NCBI GenBank assembly: GCA_039096225.1
Contig: JBBPEB010000006.1
Location: 706,001 to 770,000, forward strand
Source of the DNA: Blastocystis sp. Blastoise
Taxonomy: Eukaryota > Sar > Bigyra > Opalinata > Blastocystidae
Direction of reading: 5' to 3'
Length of the DNA stretch: 64,000 nt
The notes below the pieces were generated by a model. The model was not told the origin of the DNA, ran no database searches, and saw only the letters and a program-made list of their open reading frames with translations. Both the position numbers and the translations under genes were made by a program. Within the stretch, counting starts at the first letter, position 1, and each line of letters starts with the position of its first letter. Below, in pieces: positions 43,594 to 64,000 of this stretch.

Positions 43594-45541
43594 AATAGAT
43601 ATTATATATGTACCTTCAATAATAAGTGTTGTTAGATTTGGGAAAATATGGTTTGAAATAATATCAACAAATAAATATATATATTCTTTATAGCAATCTA
43701 GACTAATAACTATATATAATTATATATATAACTATAAATATATATATATACAGTCTAGGAAATTCATCATTTGAATAGTATCAAAATATCCATCTCTTAA
43801 TGCCTTTAAAAGTGGCGGGATTTCTATTTGAAATAATCCATTCTGTTTATCTATATCATAATATTATATTATTTATATATATAGTTATTATTATCATTAT
43901 ATAATATATAAAGCATTATTAGAGTCTGTTTACAACTATACATATATTTATATACTATTATTAATAACTGTTTTTAACTGCTTACATATAGGCATATTTA
44001 ATATATATGAAAAAACATTATTAAAATGGAATTCTTTTATTCTATAAAATAGTATATATAAATATATAAATATAATTACTTTAATATTGGATGAATAATA
44101 TCTCGAACTATAATGACAAATAGTAAGTAACAATTATAAATAAAATAATTTTAAAGTATAATAATACATATAAGAATAAGAAATAGAATAATTTTAAAAG
44201 TATATACTTAATAGAATAATAATAATAATACATACTACCATTAGAATCTTCAAATAAAAAAGCAATACAATCATATTCATAAGATAAATAGTGATTCTTA
44301 TCATTCTCAGGTATAGATTCTTCAATATATTTACTTGAATTATTTAATATACATTCTATATATAAATCAGGTTTTTCTTTTTTTCTATTTTTAATCTCTT
44401 TAACTTCATTACTAATATTATTGTTTTCATCTTTTTTAATACCTTGATTCCCTTGGTTATTCTCTATTTCTGAATGAATCTGATATTTAAATAATCCATA
44501 TTCATCACGTTCATAATCACTATATGTATACCCATAATTCTCTCTTAAATAATCTTCATTATTATACAAACGTTTATATTCTTTATATAATAATTCATAA
44601 TGAAAATCAGTAGATGGAATTCGAATTTCTTTATAATTTAAATAATAGTAAGCTATATATATATATAAATATCATCAAGAAATATAGCATATACGATAAA
44701 TATCATATTCAATTAGTTTAGGAAAGATAGTATGTAAATTGGAGGGATATATATATTCATAAGAAATATCTTTAGAAAAACCAACTATAGATATCATTTA
44801 ATAAATAATGAATAGATATATATATATATACAAAAGACAATAACTGTTGTTACATCAAATAAATCAAATAAGCATGAATATTCCATAAATAATGCATTTC
44901 TCTCTTTAGTAAATATACCTATAATAAATATATAGATATTAATAATTTAACTAAATATAAATACATATTAATAAATATAGAACACAAAGAATCTTAGTAT
45001 ATATATATTTATTTACTTTCCAAATAGAATATAGTATTCTTATGATCTGAAAAAGAGTTTCCACTTAAATTTCTACGCTTAACAGGCTTTTTAGTGTTAT
45101 AATGCAATTCAACATTATTTTCTTCAGTAAATTTGTTAAATGCCTCTAGTAAATAGTTTCTTAAAGTTTTTTCATATATAATAGCATCATCCCCAATGAA
45201 GTATCTGACTGATTTATACATACCATACACATCATTAACTGAAAGCGAGGAATCTAAAGCCAAATCACCATTCATGTATTGTATTACTTTTTCAATAAAT
45301 AATGGTTTGAAGTCTATATAATATGCATTGTCACTCTCTATATAATTTTGGTTATTATCAAACACTTTGTACAACAATGATTTCGGGTAATTTTTCAAAA
45401 AAGACAAAGTAACGCTCACACGAGTCTCATCTTGGAAAATAAACCGAACTATTTGTTTTGTAGATTGATAAAAATAATAGTATACTTTAAAATACTTTGT
45501 TTTGCATCATCAGTTACCATTTCAGATTTTTGTTCTGCCAT
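41202..45541 (-). CDS. BTB/T1-like + leucine-rich repeat protein, 20 exons
   Basis: Minus-strand exons: 45541-45496, 45448-45017, 44918-44832, 44784-44695, 44652-44239, 44107-44080, 44041-43986, 43850-43752, 43709-43614, 43544-43245, 43165-43079, 43021-42944, 42840-42721, 42673-42440, 42330-42241, 42110-42012, 41939-41829, 41718-41518, 41454-41362, 41317-41202; 958 residues. Residues ~16-105 have a BTB/T1-like pattern (VSVTLSFLKNYPKSLLYKVF...DNAYYIDFKPLFIEKVIQYM). The rest is a chain of irregular leucine-rich units, often one per exon of 78-111 nt, e.g. FPKLHILDLCGF, FPNLTTLIIEG, FPCLKELNLCID. A charged insertion (KKDENNN...KNRKKEKPD) lies in exon 5. No signal peptide or membrane segment. The layout suggests an adaptor protein (BTB for partner binding, LRR for target recognition), by inference. 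Eighteen of 19 introns are phase 1. Confidence 0.75.
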
Positions 45542-46027
45542 TTTTTCTATTCACAATGATTGATTCACTTTTCTACTTCAAGAATATATGATTTCTTGGG
45601 AATCCAAATAAAAGTATATAGTTTTAACTAGAATTTTTAATTTTGGAATAAGAGTTCGCTAAACTCGGCTTTGAGTATGGTGTGTATACCAAGAGAGTTT
45701 TTCTCTACGCCTTGAGAGCCAGAAGATTCTTCTTAAAATTTGTTTTTTGAGGAAATTTGTATACCAAGAAAGTCTTTTTCTGAGGAAATTTGTATACCAA
45801 GAAATTCTTTTTTTTGGAAAATTTGTATACCAAGAAAGTCTTCATGGAAAAACCCACCAATTTGATTTTAAAACTCAGAAAGTATTCGTTTATTTACTAA
45901 AAAAACACTTCATGTTTTTCAAACTTGTTAAATGATTTCAAAGTTTTTTTATATTTCTAATCATATTTATTTTTCCATAAGCAACTCTTTTATTCTTTAT
46001 TCATTATAGTTATAGAGTTGAGTGAAT
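45542..46027. promoter_or_regulatory. Divergent promoter between the BTB/LRR and BTB/TLDc genes, with 33-bp repeats
   Basis: 486 bp between opposed start codons. It contains a tandem repeat at about 45680-45850. Confidence 0.5.
45680..45850 (+). repeat. Tandem repeat with ~33-bp period, about three good copies and one degenerate
   Basis: The word TTTGTATACCAAGAAA(G/T)TCTT recurs three times at spacings of about 33 bp, between about 45755 and 45845. A weaker copy (GTGTATACCAAGAGAG) lies near 45681. Each unit centres on the palindrome GTATAC. The unit length creates a 62-residue frame that is only a by-product. Confidence 0.75.
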
Positions 46028-47064
46028 ATGGTACATGATTTTGGTGATATGCAGAAGGATTTGCTTCATTTTAAAGGGTTAATTGGTGATTTGATAGGAA
46101 TCTTAGGTAAGTCAATAAGTTTTTGTATTCATTCTGGTGAATCTGTTAATGATTTACTGAAGCATTATCTTAATAAAGAAGAACGATATGATGTTGATTC
46201 ACCAGTGTTGATCCAAGAAACATTAGATATTCATCAATCAGAAATAGAAGCCAATAATGATGATAGTACTGGTATTGATTATATTCGATTTACGAATTCT
46301 GGAGTTGTTTATTCGCTTCCTAAAAGAATAATAAATAGTTTAGAAGGTAGTTTCATTCTTGAGCAATCTGGAGACGATCAAAGGACAATAGATGGTTCTA
46401 TATATTTAGATTATCCTTATGATGATTCTTGTGCTCCGTTACTTGTAGATTCTTTAATGAATAAGAAGATTGATCTAAGTCATTATGATTATGTGAATAA
46501 ATTAGATTTATTACAGATGTTTGAGTTTTGTGAGGTTCCACTTCCTGAAGAATTGGTTTCTACTTATGAGCGAAGAAGTACAAAGCAGAAAAAATATAAC
46601 AAAGGTGATTCTGTAACTTTATATATTAATGATGAGAAAGATACGATTGTAAGTGGGTATTTAGTACAGAATGATTTATGGGATAGATTTATTATGGCGT
46701 ATAATAATGGATATGTAGATTATAATCATATGGATGATTCGTTATTTATTAGTACGAAATATCAATATATAGAATATATACATGAATATATAAAAACGAA
46801 GAGTTTGGATATACCTACAGAAAAGGTTTGTAATATAAATAAGGAGATATTTAAGAAAGAAATGTTTAGTTTATTTAGTTTTGAAGGACAAGAAGCTGCT
46901 TTAGAAGGAATTCTTTCATTTAAATGTTTCCCGGATACAAAAATACTGATTAATAAAGTTATAGAAGCTCCTTTGGGTATTTGGTTTGGAGAAAATAAAA
47001 AATGGAAATTATTATATAGGTATATATTTTAGTTTCAATATTATTATTGTATATAGTATATTTG

Positions 47065-47115
<51 letters not shown>

Positions 47116-47293
47116 GAGCAAGTGAACATGAATATTCTGCAAGTGAATTTCACAAATATTGTGATAACAAAGGAGAAACAGTAACTCTAATAAAATATTT
47201 AGGTTATAATAATTTTATTAATATAATTGGAGGATATACAAACCAAAACTGGTCTGGTGAAAAAGATAAGAAAAGTATGCTATTATATATTTA

Positions 47294-47375
<82 letters not shown>

Positions 47376-47702
47376 GATAATGAGGATCAATCATCTTCTA
47401 CTTCAATATTTACATTATGTAATGAGAACGAGATGCCTCCTACAAGATATTTAGTTTCTGATCTTTTCTCAAATGGAATTTCTTGTGATCCGTTACTTGG
47501 TCCTTGTTTTGGAAATAATGATATACATATTTCAGATAAATGCCGTTTTTGTTTAGATTCTTATTATAATGCATCAACATTTAAAAGTCAAAATTCTCCT
47601 CGAAAAAGTTTTCTTTTTAGTACTCTTGATTCTAAATCGTTAAGTCATATTATTATTGATGATTATGAAGTTTTTGGAGTTGATACTGATACTCACGTTT
47701 AA
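46028..47702 (+). CDS. BTB-like/TLDc protein with two introns (copy 4)
   Basis: Exons 46028-47019, 47117-47274, 47377-47702; 491 residues. N-terminal helices, a BTB/T1-like part (IRFTNSGVVYSLPKRIINSL...LLQMFEFCEVPLP) and a charged linker are as in the other copies. The TLDc domain is more diverged: GIWFGENKKWKLLYRASEHE, then IIGGYTNQNWSG in place of FGGYTDQSW, IFTLCNENEMPP, and DYEVFG near the end with an extra DTDTHV tail. Both introns are nearly pure TTA/ATT repeat. The first falls between the codons for LLYR and ASEH, the same place as in the tandem-TLDc copy and absent from copies 1 and 2. Head-to-head with the BTB/LRR gene. Confidence 0.82.
47289..47371 (+). repeat. (TTA)n microsatellite filling intron 2 of a TLDc gene
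   Basis: About 27 TTA/TAT units, open in all three plus-strand frames. This is why a read-through frame shows a run of tyrosines there. Confidence 0.85.
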
Positions 47703-49467
47703 TTTATTTATTTTTTTTTATTCTTTTCTATTACTCTATATATTATTCTTTATTAGTATTAGTTTTATTTTTTTTTCTATGTTTTGTTCCTAAGGATAGT
47801 ATGCTATGAAATATTCAAATAATAATGATTCGACTCTGATAACTACATATACAAAACAAATGATTTTATATATAATGTTTATTCTCTGAATCAACTTAAA
47901 TAATAGATATCTATGATTGCTCAAATAGAAGTTATTTTAGAAACATTTATAATAATTATATCAATCATAGTATTAATATAGTTGCACATGATATAATGAT
48001 TACAAAAATTTTACACATTATTAAAAATATATATTTTTTTTTCTCAAATTAAGCTTTTATTTTAATGATATTTAAAATATAATGTATTAAAAATATTCTA
48101 TCAAAATTTTTATGTTTGATAAAACTGAACTATGATTAAATGAATCATTTTTTCTTGAAAGAAACGAATGAATAGAATTTTTTTTTCATTATTATATCGA
48201 ATTAATAATAGAGACTTTAAGAGAAATAATAACCGTATAATGATACATTCAAAAAAAGTATTATCAACTAGAAATAGGAACGGTAATTCAACAGCGATCA
48301 TGAAATCTATGTTCTTATGATTAAATAGAGTAGTAAATAATGTTCTATGCATATTATGTATGTGATATTAATAAAAATAAATCAGAATACTCTATTTGAA
48401 TTTCTGTATTTTTCAAATGATTTTCATTAACATATTATTCAAGAATTTATAATTGTTTCCAGTATTTTTTAAGACTATTTAAATCATTGGTTTTACTTTT
48501 TATCAATCTTTCTAGAAATAATTATGATGAACATACAATGAAATATCTTGTTTGATGCTTACTTCTATATCAGCAATGATGTAACATACTAATATATAAA
48601 AATATATATATTTCAATAGAATAAAATGACTCCCAACTTGATCAAAGTAGCCTCAAAAGTATCGTTTGATGCTTATTTTATATTGTATTTAATATATACA
48701 TACCTGACTTGTTAAACAATATATAAATAATATATTTAAAATGAGATTAACGTTTTTATAAACGATTTACGATATTTAATAAAAAATTTCAATAAAAAAA
48801 TCTGTGAATTCTTAAAAATAAAATAAAAAATGCTTCATTGATGACAATTAAATTGAATATTCTTTATTATATATTTTTTGCATATAATATAATGATTCTT
48901 ATTAGAAATAATGATAAAATATGATTTATTTGAGATGATGAATGTAATCATTATTAAAAACACATAATTATTTACGTTTTTATTATAAGGAAAGTGATGG
49001 GAAACATATATAACTAATATATAAAACAAAACAAGTGCAGAAAAAGTAAACAAAGACGACAATTAATACAATAAGATGACAAAACAAAAGTTTAATGAGT
49101 ACGATAAGCAAAGGATATATAGCAAAACGTAAGAGAAAGAAAATATAAAAAAAAATATGAATGAAGATTTAATAAAATGGTTCGTTGAACAACTCCTAGC
49201 ACATCATATATATATATATATATATGAAAGGAAAAGTATAATAATTGTGAAATATTAAAATAAAAATAACGAATATAACTAGTTGTTCATATATTTAGAG
49301 AAAAATAATAATGAATATTAAAAAAGTATGTAATTTGTAGAATTTGAAAATAAAAAAAACATAAAATTAAAATATAAATGTGAAAAATAATGAATATATA
49401 AAAGAAAGCAATAGATTTATCTTTATAAAATAGGTAATAAATGAAATTTCTCATGCGTTAATAAAGT
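47703..49467. other. Intergenic stretch, no gene seen
   Basis: About 1.8 kb between the 3' ends of TLDc copy 4 (plus) and the RidA gene (minus). Short frames here have no codon pattern, domain or splice pairing that supports a gene. No tRNA or known repeat recognised. Confidence 0.45.
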
Positions 49468-50332
49468 TTATTCGAGTACTTCTGGATAAATAGGACAATT
49501 TCGAATTTCAGCAATAATATCCATTTCTACAGGAACACCCATGGGTAATGTATGAACACCAATAGCACTTCTTGCCTATATATAATAATCATAAATAGAA
49601 AGTAATATATAAATATATATAATATGATGTATATATAATATAATGTATATATAATATAATGTATATATAATATAATGTATATATAATATAATGTACATAT
49701 ACATGTTTTCCAGAATCTTCAAAGAAATTTACAAATAGATCAGAAGCACCGTTTAATACAAAAGGCGTATCTTCAAATGTAGAAATACAATTAACATATC
49801 CTGTTACCTAGAAAATATGTATATAATATATAATATATAATATATTATATATATATAATTTTATTACAAATTAAAACATTTTAAAATATAATAAATATAA
49901 TAAAAATAACTTTATATACTCGAATAAGGCGAACTACATTATCAAATGATCCTAAATGATCTATAAAAAAATGCATTTACGGTGTAGAGAAGCATAAATA
50001 AACAAGAAAAAGTAATAAAGAATAAAAACAAAACAAAAAACACATAAAATACGTTTCATAATAGCAAGAGCTGTAATAGCAGCCTGTTTAGCTGCTTCAT
50101 ATCCTTGACGTTCATCGAGATTCAGACCAATTTTTCCACGAATAAAACTTCCATCTGCTCTAACAGGAATGACACCAGATAAATAAAGCAGATTCTCATG
50201 CTTTACAACAGTTTCGTAATTCGCTATAGGTCTCATCACATTAGGAAGCTTAATACCTAATTCATTTAGACGTCTTACAGAACCAGCTTGTCGGACATAT
50301 TTTAATGTTCTGAAGCAAGATTTTGACAACAT
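49468..50332 (-). CDS. RidA/YjgF-family protein, 4 exons
   Basis: Minus-strand exons 50332-50053, 49960-49920, 49807-49703, 49575-49468; 177 residues. RidA enzymes hydrolyse reactive enamine/imine intermediates such as 2-aminoacrylate; some relatives have other roles. The family core runs from NYETVVKHENLLYLSGVIPV through YEAAKQAAITALAIMK, HHLGSFDNVVRLIRVTGYVN and FEDTPFVLNGASDLFVNFF to ARSAIGVHTLPMGVPVEMDI. The Arg of ARSA is the position that binds the substrate carboxylate in active RidA. The core layout is that of the longer subgroup. The first ~40 residues (MLSKSCFRTLKYVRQAGSVR...) are basic and look like a mitochondrial-type presequence. Intron 3 contains a tandem repeat of about 16 bp (around 49628-49692). 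Confidence 0.85.
49628..49692 (+). repeat. ~16-bp tandem repeat in a RidA intron
   Basis: Four copies of GTATATATAATATAAT in tandem, inside intron 3 of the RidA gene. Confidence 0.75.
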
Positions 50333-50576
50333 TGAAGTAATTTATGTATTATATTAAAAGATCACACTAAAGATGTATTGATTCCTTTATTTGAAGAAAT
50401 CGGGTTTTTGTTTTTGAATAGGGGAATTCATACGTTTCAGTAAGGAGACTTATGGGTTGCCTGAAGGAAAATAAACGGTCATTTGTTTTTCTTGTTTCGA
50501 CTGCTCAGGCGGTTTGTAACGATGTGATTGGTAAAACTGTCTGTCAAATAAAATAGTAAAAAATAAATAAATGTGT

Positions 50577-50648
50577 TCCGCGGTAGTATAGTGGCTAGTA
50601 TCTCCGCCTGTCACGCGGATGACCGGGGTTCAATTCCCCGCCACGGAG
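50577..50648 (+). tRNA. tRNA-Asp (GTC), copy 1
   Basis: 72-nt cloverleaf. The anticodon arm is CCGCCTGTCACGCGG with anticodon GTC, and the T arm is CCGGGGTTCAATTCCCCG. A and B box promoters are present and a T-rich Pol III stop follows (TTTCTTTTTT). The acceptor stem begins TCCGCGG and ends CCACGGA, leaving one C-A mismatch at the fifth pair. Confidence 0.93.
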
Positions 50649-50975
50649 TTTCTTTTTTACTTTTTCGTTAAATAATATTTTTTATTTTATTATCTTTATG
50701 CATCAAGTATTCTTTATTTTATTTAAAATAGTAATATTTAAAAGTTTGAAAGTAATAAAAGTTATTAGTTGACTTATAAAAGCTAATTCTCTTCTTGACT
50801 TTCATAATTGGTTTTTATAGATATCTAGTTGATAATTTTTAATTCTATTTGTTCTGTTTGCTATATCACTTCTTTTGTTTAAAAACGGTTTGTAGAAACT
50901 GAAATTTATTGAAATATAAATAAAAAATTCATTGTCAAATTATTTGTCTAACATACAAAAAATCATTAAACGTGT
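50649..50975. other. Spacer between the two tRNA genes, nothing seen
   Basis: AT-rich spacer with no gene. Apart from GTGT directly before each tRNA, it shows no similarity to the flank of the second copy. Confidence 0.45.
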
Positions 50976-51047
50976 TCCGTGGTAGTATAGTGGCTAGTAT
51001 CTCCGCCTGTCACGCGGATGACCGGGGTTCAATTCCCCGCCACGGAG
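50976..51047 (+). tRNA. tRNA-Asp (GTC), copy 2
   Basis: Identical to copy 1 except for T instead of C at the fifth base. This gives a fully paired acceptor stem (TCCGTGG with CCACGGA). A short T run follows at about 51052. Confidence 0.95.
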
Positions 51048-51919
51048 TATTCTTTTTGATATATATAATTATATTTTTTAAATAAGTGTTTTTTTAAGTT
51101 ATTACTTTATGTTAAAGAACTATTGACATGCAACATTTAGTGTATCCTTAAAAAAATGTGCTACTGTTAAATAAAATAGAATTAACTCTTTTTTTCATTC
51201 AAAGAATTGCTTAAAAGACACTCATAATATTTAAACACATATGAAATCAATATATTCATAATTTTCAATGATAATTGCTGATAAATATGTTGTGTTATTC
51301 AAATATTGTGTTTAAATTGTAAGATTTATTCTAATAAGAAATAAAATATCAAAGTAAAATTGACTTAGGCTAAAGGTATAGCTTCCATTTTAAAAGAACA
51401 ACTGATGTATTTCATAAAACTATTTGAAAAGTATTTTTATCACTCTAAAAAAATTAAAATTAAATCATCGGATACATATAAGTAAAACAGTATGAATTTA
51501 TATCACTTTAGTTTCAACTCTATTTCGATACAGTTGTAATTAATATTAATACGCGGATTCTGTTTATATCTAGACTTCGTAATACATTTGAAAATGTCTT
51601 CTCTGCATAATAAAACATCATAAATCATATTTTAATGATCAATTGTTCATAAAAACAAATTTGTTAGTAAAATGCAAAAAATGGAAAACACAATAGAATT
51701 CAGAGAACTTCAGGAAATAATCGTGTTTTTTTTAAGATTTATATTCAAAAAAACATTAAGAGCGAAATTTTTTCCTGCTAGATAAAATTTAAAAGCATCA
51801 ATTTTATCATTATAAAGGTATATAAATAGATGATATATAAAAATCTGATAATAAATGAGATCGTTCTATATGAAAATTTATTTTTTTTGTATAATTTAAG
51901 TATGCATTTTCTATAGATA
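51048..51919. other. Intergenic stretch, no gene seen
   Basis: Upstream region of the giant asparagine-rich gene. No coding frame, tRNA or repeat recognised. Confidence 0.4.
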
Positions 51920-63306
<11,387 letters not shown>

Positions 63307-64000
63307 AATCTTGTCTTTATATCTATATCTATTTATGAATACCAATTATAATAACTTTAAAATAATTATTTTTATTATTTTTATTATTTTTTTTTTATAA
63401 ATATAAATTATCTTATATATTATCTCTTATGCTTTTTTTCAATTAATAATAAATTATTATTTTTTTCTTCTTTTACATTTTTTTTTTGCTTTTATATTTG
63501 TTATTATACATAACATTTATTCTTTTCTATCATTTGTGTGTTCAGGATTATATATAAACCTATTATATATAATTATACATCACTTTCTTTATGAATAATT
63601 AACTTTTTTATCTACTACATATATATATATATACTGGTATATAGTTTCTTTATTATTTTTCTATTTTAATTTTTTTTTAAATATTAATGATTAGAAATTA
63701 GTTTTTTCATATACATGTATTATTATCTCTTCTTGTTTATTAATAATTTTCTTCCTATCACTTGATAGCTTCATTGATTTTATGTTTTTCATTTTTAAAA
63801 AATAAGTATACATATATTCTTATTTGAGTATATACATTATAAACTTGTCTTTTAAAACACATTATTATATTTTGTTTTGTTAAAAAGAAATTAACTTATA
63901 TGTGATATAAGAACATTGTGAATACACTAGACATGACAATAAGCACTATGATGATACAAAACATATACTTATTAAAATGATCAGCTAAAACTTCAAATTC
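63307..64000. other. 3' flank of the giant gene, no further gene seen
   Basis: T-rich sequence after the TAG stop, then AT-rich DNA to the window edge. Nothing recognisable. Confidence 0.4.

Noticed and set aside
43855-43985. Possible extra exon near 43935 in the BTB/LRR gene
   Set aside because: It meets a stop after five codons; a single longer intron from 43985 to 43851 keeps phase and the leucine pattern.
45680-45850. CRISPR-like array
   Set aside because: Eukaryotic context, and the units are directly tandem with no unique spacers.
45747-45935. 62-residue frame with repeated KFVYQES motifs
   Set aside because: It is the 33-bp promoter repeat read as protein; the unit is a multiple of three by chance and there is no splice partner or family.
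47703-49467. Short frames that might be genes in the 1.8-kb spacer
   Set aside because: No domain, signal peptide or phase-matched splice sites; composition is that of other intergenic DNA.

Overview
The window comes from a very AT-rich, intron-dense nuclear genome of a single-celled eukaryote. The evidence is as follows. Nearly every gene is cut by short introns running GTATATAT...TATAG. Long stretches are (AT)n and (AAT)n microsatellite. Proteins carry poly-asparagine runs encoded only by AAT. There are two nuclear-type tRNA-Asp genes and a Rab GDI. The code is standard: TAA, TAG and TGA all end plausible genes. The species cannot be fixed from sequence alone. Secreted putative-Ig (He_PIG) proteins are a known feature of Blastocystis, so an AT-rich opalinate stramenopile is one candidate; anaerobic amoebae and anaerobic fungi are others (inference, low confidence).

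Layout. 1-13 kb holds housekeeping and secretory genes: a TauE/SafE-type transporter (cut by the window edge), a zinc-free quinone oxidoreductase with a U12-like intron, a MORN-repeat protein, a secreted trefoil + GH38-like (DUF5054) protein in 16 exons, a 9-exon type I membrane protein that shows no long ORF, a 56-residue membrane protein and Rab GDI. 14-31.4 kb holds a head-to-head pair of large secreted or surface paralogues with He_PIG, PA14 and Cys-rich domains. The left one has a 4.5-kb exon and no obvious membrane anchor; the right one has 22 exons and a C-terminal transmembrane segment. 32-47.7 kb is an expanded BTB-like/TLDc family: two intact intronless genes, one two-intron gene, and one broken gene with two tandem TLDc domains. 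With them lie a 20-exon BTB-like/leucine-rich gene, a broken BTB fragment and a Tc1-type transposon with perfect 25-bp ends. 49-51 kb has a RidA-family gene and two tRNA-Asp genes. 52-63.3 kb is one 16-exon gene for a 3,334-residue asparagine-rich protein, probably nuclear.

Exon models were built by hand by matching reading phase across introns and checking the spliced protein against family patterns. Every internal junction quoted keeps frame. Most introns are GT-AG. The clear exceptions are reported as findings: one AT-AG with U12-type signals, one GC-AG, one with no usable AG, and one 75-nt stop-free insertion between 11-bp direct repeats.

The genes do not form one pathway. The common themes are secretion and cell surface (trefoil protein, the two He_PIG proteins, the small type I protein), possible organelle targeting (basic N-termini on the TauE/SafE, quinone oxidoreductase and RidA proteins), and local expansion of the BTB/TLDc family with differences in intron content between copies.
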